A stretch of 64,000 nucleotides of DNA, from contig NZ_LN999809.1 of NCBI RefSeq assembly GCF_001517665.2, positions 186,001-250,000 on the forward strand, read 5' to 3'. Source of the DNA: Peptoniphilus phoceensis (GTDB taxonomy: Bacteria > Bacillota > Clostridia > Tissierellales > Peptoniphilaceae). The translations under genes were made by a program, and so were the position numbers. Positions 33,482 to 43,768 of the stretch are shown here, piece by piece. Numbering within the stretch: the first letter of the stretch is position 1; each line of letters begins with the position of its first letter. Under the pieces are notes generated by a model. The model did not search any database. It had not been told where the DNA came from and saw nothing but the letters and a program-made list of their open reading frames with translations.

Positions 33482-34054
33482 TTATCTAAAAGAAATTTTT
33501 CCGTCTTCTATAGAATCAATTATGGCAAGAGAAAGTAAATCATAGCCCATGCCTCTTATAATTTTACCACCATCTTGGAAGCCCTTTTCAATGGCAACTG
33601 AAATACCAGAAATATTTGCACCAGCTTGTTTTGATACATCGATTAGCCCCTTTAGAGCATTTCCTTCAGCCAAAAAGTCGTCAATAATAAGTAAATTGTC
33701 ATCAGCTGACAAAAATCTTTTTGAAACAGTTATAGTGTAGTTTTTCTTTGTAGTAAAAGATTCAACTCTAGACTCATAGACGTCGTCGCCAATATTTAGA
33801 GTTTTTTGTTTTTTGCAAAAGACCACCATGGCATCGTCAAAGTGCTTTGAAGCTACACTGGCAAGAGCTATACCACTGGCTTCTATTGTAAGTATTTTAT
33901 TTATTTTTTTATCCTTAAAATAAACTGCCATTTCTTCAGCTAGTTTATCCAAAAATTTTATATCAAGTTGGTGATTTAAAAATGAGTCTACCTTGACAAT
34001 ATTTCCATCTAAAATTCTTCCGTCATTTATAATTCTTTCTTCTAATAATTTCAT
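33482..34054 (-). CDS. xpt: Xanthine phosphoribosyltransferase
   Basis: Converts xanthine and PRPP to XMP (purine salvage). The 190-residue protein shows MKLLEERIINDGRILDGNIVKVDSFLNHQLD at the N terminus, TIEASGIA, CKKQKT, and the PRPP-binding motif LLIIDDFLAEGNAL, all typical of Xpt. SD GAGGTG 5 nt before the ATG. Single gene. I see no canonical purine riboswitch in its leader, although xpt in Bacillus has one; instead the SD can pair with an upstream CCTCTA. Confidence 0.93.
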   Translation of the reverse strand: MKLLEERIINDGRILDGNIVKVDSFLNHQLDIKFLDKLAEEMAVYFKDKKINKILTIEASGIALASVASKHFDDAMVVFCKKQKTLNIGDDVYESRVESFTTKKNYTITVSKRFLSADDNLLIIDDFLAEGNALKGLIDVSKQAGANISGISVAIEKGFQDGGKIIRGMGYDLLSLAIIDSIEDGKISFR

Positions 34055-34060
34055 TTTACA

Positions 34061-34107
34061 CCTCTAGATTATTTTAAGTCATAAGAAGTAAGTAATCAAG
34101 TTAGAGG
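34061..34107 (-). promoter_or_regulatory. xpt leader hairpin that can hide the SD
   Basis: In the minus-strand mRNA CCTCTA (34107-34102) can pair with TAGAGG (34066-34061), which contains the SD AGAGGTG of xpt; a second short pairing GATTA/TAATC lies inside. Candidate translational control element; no ligand class recognised. Confidence 0.35.
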
Positions 34108-34225
34108 CAAGGATTTATAAAATAAAAAAGAATTAATATATAAATTTTTGGAAATTCTTTATAGCAGGGTTTATTTTTATTTGATAAAATAATTTTAATA
34201 AAATAGAGTGTGAAAGGAGAAATTT

Positions 34226-35686
34226 ATGAAAAAGACCTTAATTTTACTATGCTTATTTTTAACTTTATTATGTCCAACAAATATTTTTGCAGAAAAAGCC
34301 TTGCCAAATAATTCATCTAAAATGGAAATTCTTAGTCAGGATGGAAGTATTTCTAATTATACTTTTTCTACATATATTATTGATGACTATAATTATTTTA
34401 AACTTAGGAATTTTGCATCCTATATGAATAAGACTGCGAAAAAATTTGATATAAAATTTGACAGTGAAAGAAACGCAGTTGAAATATTTACGGAGTCATC
34501 TTATAGGGATTTTTCAGGAATTCCAAAGGAAAATATTTCTGCATCTAAAAAAGCTATTCCAAGTCCTCAAAAAATTTTTATTGATGGCAGAGAAGTTCAA
34601 ATTTCTGGATATAACATTGAAGGAAATAATTATTTTAAACTGAGAGATTTGGCTGAAGCACTGAATATAGAAATTAATTATGATGAAGTAAAAAAATGTG
34701 TAATTATAAACCTCAATCTTTCCAATGATGAAAAAAATTTAAATGATTTAAATGAAAAATTGAAAGTGAGCATGAATTTAGAAAATACTCTTGCTCCAGA
34801 AATTAAAAATATAGCTTCAGGAGAAATTATTGGAAAAGATAATGATTTTACTTATTTTCCTCCAAAAAATGATAATAGGAAAATAAATTTGAGTCCAGGA
34901 TATGCTGCAGAAATAAAAAACTCAAGAATTACAAATTTTGAAAAGATAAATGGTACAGTTAATATTCCAAAAAATACAGGACTTCTTTATATGAATTTTG
35001 ATGCATTAAAAAATAAGACAATTTGCATTGATGGAAATGATGTTAATATAAGTCAAAATTATATAAATAAATGGATGAAAAATAATATTTTACTTCCTTT
35101 TATAACTTGTGAAAAAAACGGACAAAATGATGGATATAAAGTAATTTATCTCAATTTCGTCAATACAAGTCCCAAGAAAAATGAAATTTCTGAACTTGTT
35201 AATGCAAGGGGAAATGAAATAACGAATATTCTTTATGAAAATGAAGATAATTTAATTGATTTTTCAGCAGATAGAGGACAAATGTATTCTCTTGCAAAAA
35301 AAGGTGAAGATATTGGCTTGTCATGGTGGTCTATTACAAGACCAAATACCTACAAGGAAAAAATTGAACACATGATAAATTATGCTTTGAGCATGCAAGG
35401 GGCAACTTATCAAGAATATGACTGTTCTGGCTTAGTTGGAACTGCAGCAGATTGTGCAGGATTTGATATTTCACCAGCATTTTCTTGGTTAATTGAAGGA
35501 TCTCCTAATGTTTATGAAGTTCCAATGAGTGAGCTAAGAAGAGGAGATCTTTTAAACAAGGCTGGAGAACACATTATGATTTATATTGGTGATGGTAAAG
35601 TTGTTGAGTCTGTTCCAAGAACTGGAGTTAGAGTTGCAGCTGTAAGAAAAGCTGGTTATAAAGTTTTGAGAATTAAAGATCTTTGA
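34226..35686 (+). CDS. Exported NlpC/P60 peptidoglycan hydrolase with stalk repeats
   Basis: A 486-residue secreted protein: signal peptide (about 1-22, ending IFAEK), two copper-amine-oxidase-like stalk repeats (YFKLRNFASYMNK near 55 and YFKLRDLAEALNIEINYDE near 138), a middle region of unknown fold, and a C-terminal NlpC/P60 domain. The catalytic Cys400 lies in EYDCSGLVG and His449 in GEHIMIYIGDG. Such enzymes cut stem peptides of peptidoglycan at the cell surface. SD AAAGGAG. Single gene followed by a terminator. Confidence 0.87.
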   Translation: MKKTLILLCLFLTLLCPTNIFAEKALPNNSSKMEILSQDGSISNYTFSTYIIDDYNYFKLRNFASYMNKTAKKFDIKFDSERNAVEIFTESSYRDFSGIPKENISASKKAIPSPQKIFIDGREVQISGYNIEGNNYFKLRDLAEALNIEINYDEVKKCVIINLNLSNDEKNLNDLNEKLKVSMNLENTLAPEIKNIASGEIIGKDNDFTYFPPKNDNRKINLSPGYAAEIKNSRITNFEKINGTVNIPKNTGLLYMNFDALKNKTICIDGNDVNISQNYINKWMKNNILLPFITCEKNGQNDGYKVIYLNFVNTSPKKNEISELVNARGNEITNILYENEDNLIDFSADRGQMYSLAKKGEDIGLSWWSITRPNTYKEKIEHMINYALSMQGATYQEYDCSGLVGTAADCAGFDISPAFSWLIEGSPNVYEVPMSELRRGDLLNKAGEHIMIYIGDGKVVESVPRTGVRVAAVRKAGYKVLRIKDL

Positions 35687-35687
35687 T

Positions 35688-35712
35688 AAAGGGAGCACAG
35701 GCTCCTTTTTTG
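35688..35712 (+). terminator. Terminator of the NlpC/P60 gene
   Basis: AAGGGAGC, loop ACAG, GCTCCTTTTTT: short GC stem with a good T tract, starting just after the stop. Confidence 0.88.
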
Positions 35713-35898
35713 TATTGTAAAACTTTTTAGTTTTAGAGAATTTCTTGCATTTTAATTTTCTCCTATAATTAATGACAAGAAATTTATAGAAAATTTCAAT
35801 ATAAAAAATACTAAATTATTTTAAAGATAAGCCCATAAAATCTCTGGAAAATATGCCAAAAGGATTAATTTGTGATATTATAATTTTATGGTGGTAAA

Positions 35899-36459
35899 AT
35901 GATTTTAGAAGCACTTATTATTGCTCTTATAAGTTTAATTTTTATTAGAGATAAAAATTTAAATAATTTAATAAATTTTAAATTTAAAAGAGTTTATCTT
36001 GCCTTTTTAGGTATTTTTATAATGGTTTTCATTAATTTTATAACAGGAAGATATTTTGGAAGTTTTGCTGAATTTTTTGTAAGAAACTTTACAATTTTTC
36101 ATATCCTATCCCTCTTACTTATTAGTCTTTCATTTTTTTCAAATTATAAAAATTTGGGACTTTTAATTTGTGGACTTGGGACCTTTTTAAATGCCCTTCC
36201 AGTTATGGCAAATGGAAAAATGCCAGTAGCGGCATCAGCCCTAATGAAAATAGATAATGAGAGGATTATAAAAATTATTTACATGGGCGCGAGCCTAAGC
36301 CACGGAGTCTTTGACAATCCCAAACTTTATTTATTGTCAGACTTCATATACTTAAAAAGATTTATTGGACCTTCAAAGGTCATAAGTATAGGGGATATTT
36401 TAATAGCAATTGGTTTATATTTTGCACTTATAATTATTGTGAGAAAGAGAGGTGCTTAA
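35899..36459 (+). CDS. DUF5317 family membrane protein
   Basis: A 186-residue integral membrane protein with about five helices. The segment NALPVMANGKMPVAASAL and the C-terminal region with DFIYLKRFIGPSKVISIGDILIAIGLY match my memory of DUF5317, a family of unknown function in Clostridia. The stop overlaps the cdaA start by one base (TAATG), so it is co-translated with the c-di-AMP synthase; a role linked to CdaA is possible but unproven. Confidence 0.75.
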   Translation: MILEALIIALISLIFIRDKNLNNLINFKFKRVYLAFLGIFIMVFINFITGRYFGSFAEFFVRNFTIFHILSLLLISLSFFSNYKNLGLLICGLGTFLNALPVMANGKMPVAASALMKIDNERIIKIIYMGASLSHGVFDNPKLYLLSDFIYLKRFIGPSKVISIGDILIAIGLYFALIIIVRKRGA

Positions 36460-37289
36460 TGGATAAAATAAATAATTTTTTAAATGTAATTAATTTAAGA
36501 GATGTTGTGGATATTTTAATTGTAACTATCCTTATTTATTATGTATTAAAATTAATTAGAAACACAAGAGCAGAGCAAGTTTTTAAGGGAATTCTTTTGA
36601 TTTTACTTTTTATAAAAATTTCGCAATTTTTCCAATTATATACTGTCAACTGGATTTTCACTAGGTTTATTAATGACGGTATTGTTGCAATAATTATTTT
36701 ATTTCAACCAGAAATCAGAAGAGGTCTTCAATATCTAGGTCTTACTTCTAATATTAAAAATAATTTTAGTCAGAATAAAGACAATGTTCCAGAAACAGTG
36801 GAAGAAATTATTTCTGCTGTGGGATCTCTTGCAAGACAAAAAATTGGTGCTTTAATTATCATAGAAAATGAAGTAGGCTTGACTGAAGTAATTGAAACTG
36901 GAACTGAAATAAACGGTAGAGTAAGCAGTGGACTTTTAATTAACATTTTTATACCAAACACGCCTCTTCACGATGGAGCAGTTATTATTAAGGGTTCAAA
37001 AGTAAAAGCCGCAGCTTGTTTTCTTCCTTTAAGTGACAATGAAAAAATATCCAAAGAATTGGGAACAAGACATAGGGCAGGAATTGGTATTTCAGAAAAG
37101 TCAGATTGTCTTTCTATTATGGTTTCAGAAGAAAATGGAACTATATCTACTGCAGAAAATGGAGTTATCTCAAGATATTTGGATATAGAAACCCTTGAAG
37201 CAAAGCTTCTTGAAATTTACAGTCCAGATTACAGAAAAAAAACTATTTTCTCAAAGCGTGGTGAAAAGAATGAAGAAGATAAATTTTAA
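36459..37289 (+). CDS. cdaA: Diadenylate cyclase CdaA
   Basis: Membrane enzyme that makes cyclic di-AMP from two ATP. Three N-terminal helices (about 12-75), a short linker and the DisA_N catalytic domain: NTPLHDGAVII (DGA motif) and LGTRHRAGIGISE (RHR motif) are intact. 276 residues, normal length. Overlaps DUF5317 upstream and cdaR downstream (20 nt), so the three form a tight unit. Confidence 0.95.
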   Translation: MDKINNFLNVINLRDVVDILIVTILIYYVLKLIRNTRAEQVFKGILLILLFIKISQFFQLYTVNWIFTRFINDGIVAIIILFQPEIRRGLQYLGLTSNIKNNFSQNKDNVPETVEEIISAVGSLARQKIGALIIIENEVGLTEVIETGTEINGRVSSGLLINIFIPNTPLHDGAVIIKGSKVKAAACFLPLSDNEKISKELGTRHRAGIGISEKSDCLSIMVSEENGTISTAENGVISRYLDIETLEAKLLEIYSPDYRKKTIFSKRGEKNEEDKF

Positions 37290-38208
37290 GGAAAATAGGA
37301 GTTTAATGCTAAAAATTATGTCCTTGATTTTTGCCATTATTCTCTGGTCCTATGTAAAAGGCGAAGCAAATTTTATCACTTCATCAAATTTTAAAAATAT
37401 TGAAGTTACCTATGATGGTTTAAATCATTTAAAGGAAAAAAATTTGACAATAATTTCTCCTAAGGAAGCAAGTGTAGATGTTAAATTACAAGGCTACAAT
37501 TCTTATATGAGAAATGTTACAAGAGATGGAATTGTCGCAAAAGTTGATTTAAGTAAATTAACTGAAGGTGAACATTCTGTGCCGATAAATGTTTCTTATA
37601 TTGATCTTGGAATTTCTGTTACAAATACGACTCCAAGAAAAATCCCTTTTAAAATAGATAAGGTTATAGAAGAAAATTCCACTGCAAATTTGGTTTTTGA
37701 TAATAAATTAGAAAAGGGTTTGTCTTTGGGAGATCTTGAAAGAAAAATTGACGTAAAAGTTAAGGGAGCAAGCATCTATGTTGGAAAAATAAATAAAATT
37801 GAATCTCACATAGATTTAAAAGATATAAGCGAAAGTACAAGTGTAGAAAGCGAAATTCACGCTTATGATGACACAGGAAAGCTAATTAAGGAAGTGGAAA
37901 TAACACCTTCAACAGTAAAAGTCGATCTTCCAATTTTAAAGAGCAAAACTGTGCCAATAAAATTAAAATTTAATGAAAATACTAGTCAAAATATTGTGAC
38001 AAGTGACTTTTCAATTGAGCCATCTTCTGTTACAATTAGAGGAAATTCTGATGTAATTGATTCTATAGATTTCATAGAAACTAAAGCAGTTAATTTTTAT
38101 AATTTTAAAAATGGAAATGATTTAGTTAAATTGAATTTGCCAGATAAGGTTACATTAGTCGATGAGAATATTGATTTCAGATTGAAGTCAGTTAGTAATG
38201 AAGGTTAA
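37270..38208 (+). CDS. cdaR: CdaA regulatory protein CdaR (YbbR domains)
   Basis: A 312-residue membrane-anchored protein: N-terminal helix (LMLKIMSLIFAIILWSYVKGE, about 12-32) and three YbbR repeats outside the membrane (for example VDVKLQGYNSYMRN, IDVKVKGASIYVGKI, SVTIRGNSDVIDSI). In Firmicutes it controls CdaA. The longest ORF begins 75 nt upstream within cdaA; ATG 37270 (MKKINFKENRS) is chosen because it directly precedes the anchor helix and has GGTGAAAA upstream. A canonical CdaR has four YbbR repeats, so one may be missing or too diverged to see. Confidence 0.87.
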   Translation: MKKINFKENRSLMLKIMSLIFAIILWSYVKGEANFITSSNFKNIEVTYDGLNHLKEKNLTIISPKEASVDVKLQGYNSYMRNVTRDGIVAKVDLSKLTEGEHSVPINVSYIDLGISVTNTTPRKIPFKIDKVIEENSTANLVFDNKLEKGLSLGDLERKIDVKVKGASIYVGKINKIESHIDLKDISESTSVESEIHAYDDTGKLIKEVEITPSTVKVDLPILKSKTVPIKLKFNENTSQNIVTSDFSIEPSSVTIRGNSDVIDSIDFIETKAVNFYNFKNGNDLVKLNLPDKVTLVDENIDFRLKSVSNEG

Positions 38209-38221
38209 GTTGTATTAATAA

Positions 38222-39679
<1,458 letters not shown>

Positions 39680-39692
39680 AATTTTTAACAAG

Positions 39693-39725
39693 TCCACTTC
39701 AATTGAATTTGGAGTGGATTTTCTT
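39693..39725 (+). terminator. Terminator of guaB
   Basis: TCCACTTCAA and TTGGAGTGGA (one T-G pair) around TTGAAT, then TTTTCTTT. Confidence 0.88.
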
Positions 39726-39751
39726 TATAATTACAAGGTAGAGGTGATATT

Positions 39752-40435
39752 TTGAAAACAAAAGTCTTGCTCGTTGAAGACGAAGAATCAATAAGAAAAT
39801 TTGTAAAGATAAATCTTGAAAGAGAAGGCTACATAATTTTTGAAGCAGGCAGTGGAGAAGATGGAATAGAAATAGCTAGACGCGAACTTCCTGATATTGT
39901 GGTTCTAGATATTATGTTACCTGGTATAGATGGTTTTGAAGTCTGCAAGACCTTGAGGGGGCAGTTCCCAAATCTTGGTATCATCATGCTAACTGCAAAG
40001 GCAGAAGACTATGATAAAATAATGGGGCTTCAATATGGAACTGATGATTATTTAACTAAGCCCTTTAATCCAACTGAGCTAACTCTAAGGATAAAATCCA
40101 TTGAGAGAAGACTTGAAATTGGGGAAGAAAATGAAAGCAACTTAATAACAGATCCACCTTTTAAAATAGATTCTTATTCAAGAAAATTTTACAAGGACGA
40201 TGTTGAACTTGAGCTCACTCCAACAGAATATCAGATAATAAAAATATTTATGACTAATCCTGGCAAAGCTATGACTAGAAATGAAATTTTAAAATTAGTT
40301 TGGGGAGATGACTTCTTGGGTGATTCAAAAATTGTTGATGTCAATATAAGAAGATTAAGATCAAAAATTGAAACTAATCCTGCAAAACCAGACTACATAG
40401 AAACTGTCTGGGGAACTGGTTATAGATGGAAGTAG
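39752..40435 (+). CDS. OmpR/PhoB-family response regulator
   Basis: A 227-residue two-component regulator: receiver domain with the acidic pair Glu9/Asp10, phosphoacceptor Asp53 in VVLDIMLPG, Thr81 and Lys103 (LTKPF), then a winged-helix DNA-binding domain (ELTPTEYQIIKIF, VDVNIRRLRSKIE, VWGTGYRWK). TTG start with the SD AGAGGTGA at 6-7 nt. First gene of a four-gene unit with its kinase, a lipoprotein and a membrane protein. Regulon unknown; sequence resembles ResD/WalR-type regulators but I cannot assign an orthologue. Confidence 0.92.
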   Translation: MKTKVLLVEDEESIRKFVKINLEREGYIIFEAGSGEDGIEIARRELPDIVVLDIMLPGIDGFEVCKTLRGQFPNLGIIMLTAKAEDYDKIMGLQYGTDDYLTKPFNPTELTLRIKSIERRLEIGEENESNLITDPPFKIDSYSRKFYKDDVELELTPTEYQIIKIFMTNPGKAMTRNEILKLVWGDDFLGDSKIVDVNIRRLRSKIETNPAKPDYIETVWGTGYRWK

Positions 40436-40443
40436 GTTTATAA

Positions 40444-41865
40444 TTGAAAAATAAAATTGGAAAGAGACTTGTAAAGAGTTTTCTAATAATTATTTTAATT
40501 ACAATTTCAATTATAGATATTTTCCTTTTATTTGCTTTTAGTTTTTATTACTACAATAATATTTCCAAAGAACTAGTTTCGAGAATGGAATTGTCTCTTG
40601 AAATTTATAAAAGAGATTATTCTGATAAATCTTTGGAAGATTTGATATATGAGGACAACGACATACTCTTTTCAAATACAAATGCAGAAGTGCAAATTCT
40701 TGATAAAGAAGGAAATCTTTTATTAGATTCTATTGGAAGACTCGCATCAAATCCCATAAGAACGTCTGATGTTTTAGCTGCTGAAAAGGGAGAAATCAAA
40801 AGCTGGAGAGGTGAAGATTCGCAGACAGGCGAATCTATAATGTCAGTTTCAGGTCCAATAAAAAACAATAGCGGAGAAACTATGGGATACTTGAGATTTA
40901 TTTCTTCCTTAGAAGAAGCTAACTCAGCAATTTTAAAAGCTGTAATATCTTTACTTATTTTCACCCTTTTTGTTGCTCTAGTTACCACAATGTTTTCTCT
41001 ACTTATTGCAAAATCAATTGTAAGGCCAATTCTTGAATTAACAGAAGTTGCAAATACAATGTTAAAGGGAAATTATGAAGAGAAGGCAAAAGTCTTTGAG
41101 GATGACGAAATAGGAGAACTTGCTAAGACTCTTAATGCCATGAGTGATGAGATAATCAACAAGGATAGAATTAAAAATGATTTTATTTCTTCAATTTCTC
41201 ATGAACTTAGGACTCCTCTTACTTCTATAAAGGGCTGGGCAGTTGTACTAAAAGATGCAAAAGAAGATGAAAAAGATCTCATCGAAGATGGTTTAAATAT
41301 AATAGAAAATGAAGCTGATAGGCTTGCAAAAATGGTTGAAGAGCTTTTAGATTTTTCTAGATATATATCTGGAAGAATAACTCTTGATAAAGAAGTATTT
41401 GATATTACACAGACTTGCTTAGATATCTCTAAGCAAATGAAACCTCGTGCCAAGTCTAATAATATTGAACTAATTACTGAATTGCCAAAGGAATCAATTT
41501 TAATTAATGCTGATGAAAATAGGATAAAGCAACTTTTAATCAATCTTTTGGACAATGCTATTAAGTTTACATCAGACAAGGGTTGGGTTAAATTCCAAAT
41601 GCTCGAAGAAAATAATTTTGTTCAAATTATGGTGTCTGACAATGGCATGGGCATGACAAAGGAAGAACTTGCTCATGTTAAAGAAAAATTTTATAAGGGT
41701 AAGCACTCCAAGAGCCACAGCGGAATTGGTCTATCAATTAGTGATGAAATAACAAAGCTTCACAATGGAAATTTGGAAATTTTTTCTGAGGAAAATATTG
41801 GAACTACAGTTAAGGTAAGTTTGCCAATAGAGCTAAATAAAGAAGCAGGTGAGAAAGATGATTAA
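40444..41865 (+). CDS. Sensor histidine kinase with HAMP domain
   Basis: A 473-residue kinase: membrane helices at about 11-37 and 163-188 enclose an extracytoplasmic sensor region of about 125 residues (with QILDKEGNLLLDS, PAS/Cache-like), then HAMP (AKSIVRPILELTEVANTM), HisKA with His253 in SSISHELRTPLTS, and HATPase_c (NLLDNAIKFT, DNGMGM, GIGLSI). TTG start 40444; the SD is weak (GTAGG), and the gene starts 8 nt after the regulator stop, so coupling is likely. No internal PAS domain between HAMP and HisKA, unlike WalK. Confidence 0.9.
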   Translation: MKNKIGKRLVKSFLIIILITISIIDIFLLFAFSFYYYNNISKELVSRMELSLEIYKRDYSDKSLEDLIYEDNDILFSNTNAEVQILDKEGNLLLDSIGRLASNPIRTSDVLAAEKGEIKSWRGEDSQTGESIMSVSGPIKNNSGETMGYLRFISSLEEANSAILKAVISLLIFTLFVALVTTMFSLLIAKSIVRPILELTEVANTMLKGNYEEKAKVFEDDEIGELAKTLNAMSDEIINKDRIKNDFISSISHELRTPLTSIKGWAVVLKDAKEDEKDLIEDGLNIIENEADRLAKMVEELLDFSRYISGRITLDKEVFDITQTCLDISKQMKPRAKSNNIELITELPKESILINADENRIKQLLINLLDNAIKFTSDKGWVKFQMLEENNFVQIMVSDNGMGMTKEELAHVKEKFYKGKHSKSHSGIGLSISDEITKLHNGNLEIFSEENIGTTVKVSLPIELNKEAGEKDD

Positions 41866-43282
41866 AAAAATATTTTTTTTCTTTTCATTAATTTTGTTAA
41901 CTGGCTGCTCCTTTTTCACTAGCCAAGGGACAAATGTAGAAAGACCCGACATGGGTCAGGCACCTATTTATGGCAAGTGGACAATTACAAAGTTTATTTC
42001 CAATAAGAGAATTAATCAAGATAATTTTAAGTTTAAAGAATTAATTGGAGAGGAACTTTATTTTAGCAATGACTCAGTTATTCTAGCAAATGATTATATA
42101 AAAGATGCAGAGTATAAAACTAAGTACACTAGACTTTCAAATTATCTATATCAAAAATTTAACATTGATTACAAAACTTTGGGATTAGAAGATTCTGATG
42201 TTTATACTACTTATATTTTTGATTCAAATTCTAACAGTAGCACCTATTATGAAGTTATAAAAACCAGCGAAAACACTGCTCTAGTTTTTGACAATGGGAT
42301 TATTTTGGAGATAAAGCTTCTTGATGACAAGATGAAGAACGAAGATTTAAATTCTTTTATCCTTGCAAAAAAAGATGAAGTTTTAAACAGAAGAAATCTT
42401 TTTGATTATACTGGCGACAAGGGATTTTTAATTGGTCTAAAGACAAGGATTGATTCCAACCCTCCAAATTGGAATTATAAAACTCTTTATCTTAAATTTT
42501 CTGATTTAAAATTGGAAAATGTTTATGAAATGAATAACATAGTTTTGCCTAGAGATGATAGCTTCTATGAAGTAAGCGTTCAAAGAGAATCAAAATCTGA
42601 TGAAACTACTGATAAAATAATAGCAAAGGAATATAAGAGAGTTAAGCCAAGGAATAAGGATCCAGAAATTCCTAAAATTGAAGTAGAAGAATTAAGAGAA
42701 AATAATTCATTAAAGACAGTTAATTTTATAACAAATAATTATATAAATGTTGAAAGTTTAGACAGGAATACCAACGAGAGAAGTCTTAGAATTTATAAAT
42801 TAGATAATCTTGAAGATAAAAAAGCTTTGACATATAAGGACTTTTTGTCAGAAGAATCTTTGGAAAATGAGGGTAAAAAGATTGAAGCTCTAAAAGAAGA
42901 TCCTTATAATATTGGAATTTATAGAGATAACGGATTCTGGAAATTAAAGGGTAGATTAAATGAAGAAGATAATACTTTTTCTGACTTTGATTTGAACTTG
43001 GTTCTTCCTTATGAAGTTAATAATTACAATAAGATTAATGTTCCAATGTCAAGAATTAAAAATTTTAAATCCAATATAACTGATGGATTTGTTTCTCCTG
43101 ATAATAATTTTTTAATAACATTGGAAAATAATTTTCTAAAAATATATAATATAAGTGAAGGAAGAATTGTGCCGAGTCCAATTTTTGAAAGAGAAATTGG
43201 CGATGATGCTTCCACAATTATGACAGAGTGGGCAACCGGTCGCTATGCAAATATATGGCAAGAAGAACTGTCATCTAAATAA
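41858..43282 (+). CDS. Large lipoprotein encoded with a two-component system
   Basis: A 474-residue lipoprotein: signal helix and lipobox LLTGC (Cys about residue 17), then a long extracytoplasmic region without a domain I recognise. KWTITKFISNKRI near the start recalls small lipocalin-like or stress-type folds, and the last third (VSPDNNFLITLENNFLKIYNISEGRI) looks like a WD/beta-propeller blade. The longest ORF begins at GTG 41849, which overlaps the SD AGGTGA; ATG 41858 fits. It overlaps the kinase gene by 8 nt, so it is probably a partner of the kinase, for example a signal input protein. Function unknown. Confidence 0.75.
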   Translation: MIKKIFFFFSLILLTGCSFFTSQGTNVERPDMGQAPIYGKWTITKFISNKRINQDNFKFKELIGEELYFSNDSVILANDYIKDAEYKTKYTRLSNYLYQKFNIDYKTLGLEDSDVYTTYIFDSNSNSSTYYEVIKTSENTALVFDNGIILEIKLLDDKMKNEDLNSFILAKKDEVLNRRNLFDYTGDKGFLIGLKTRIDSNPPNWNYKTLYLKFSDLKLENVYEMNNIVLPRDDSFYEVSVQRESKSDETTDKIIAKEYKRVKPRNKDPEIPKIEVEELRENNSLKTVNFITNNYINVESLDRNTNERSLRIYKLDNLEDKKALTYKDFLSEESLENEGKKIEALKEDPYNIGIYRDNGFWKLKGRLNEEDNTFSDFDLNLVLPYEVNNYNKINVPMSRIKNFKSNITDGFVSPDNNFLITLENNFLKIYNISEGRIVPSPIFEREIGDDASTIMTEWATGRYANIWQEELSSK

Positions 43283-43294
43283 ATGAGGTGTAAA

Positions 43295-43630
43295 ATGAAT
43301 AAAGTTATGGAATTAGTTATGGAAAATTCCACTTATTTGCTCCTTACTCTAGGTGCAATATTAATTGGAGTTGTACTTACCTTTATAGTAAATTTTGCTG
43401 CAAGAGATTTAAAATTTATAAAATATTTACCAGGGCTTGCACTAGTTTTTGTTGGTATAATATCCCTATTTATTGTTATCAATAAACTTTTTGATCCAAG
43501 CAGTTTAGACAATTTAATTATTTTTGTAGTTGGGGTATCATCTGGTTTAGTGTCACTTATTTTTGCACTGATTATAGGTATTGCCTCATCAGATAAAAGC
43601 CATTACAGAAAAAATACTAGAAGAAGATAA
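43295..43630 (+). CDS. Small three-helix membrane protein of the two-component operon
   Basis: A 111-residue integral membrane protein with three hydrophobic helices (about 11-32, 45-63, 75-97) and a basic tail (HYRKNTRRR). Family not recognised. An in-frame ATG at 43283 carries the SD itself (GAGGTG), so ATG 43295 is chosen. It lies 12 nt after the lipoprotein gene and ends the operon. Confidence 0.72.
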   Translation: MNKVMELVMENSTYLLLTLGAILIGVVLTFIVNFAARDLKFIKYLPGLALVFVGIISLFIVINKLFDPSSLDNLIIFVVGVSSGLVSLIFALIIGIASSDKSHYRKNTRRR

Positions 43631-43679
43631 AAACTCAAGATAAGAGGCACTTAGGTGCTTCTTTTTTCTTGAGTTTTTT
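43629..43679 (+). terminator. Nested terminator of the two-component operon
   Basis: Inner stem AAGAGGCAC / GTGCTTCTT with T run, enclosed by an outer stem AAACTCAAG / CTTGAGTTT with a second T run. Two possible terminator folds in one element. Confidence 0.88.
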
Positions 43680-43768
43680 TAGGAGAATATGAAAAAATAT
43701 TTTGTGGCATATTATTTTATTAACTTATTTATAGAAGATTTTATTTTGTAGATTATAAATTTTTAAAT

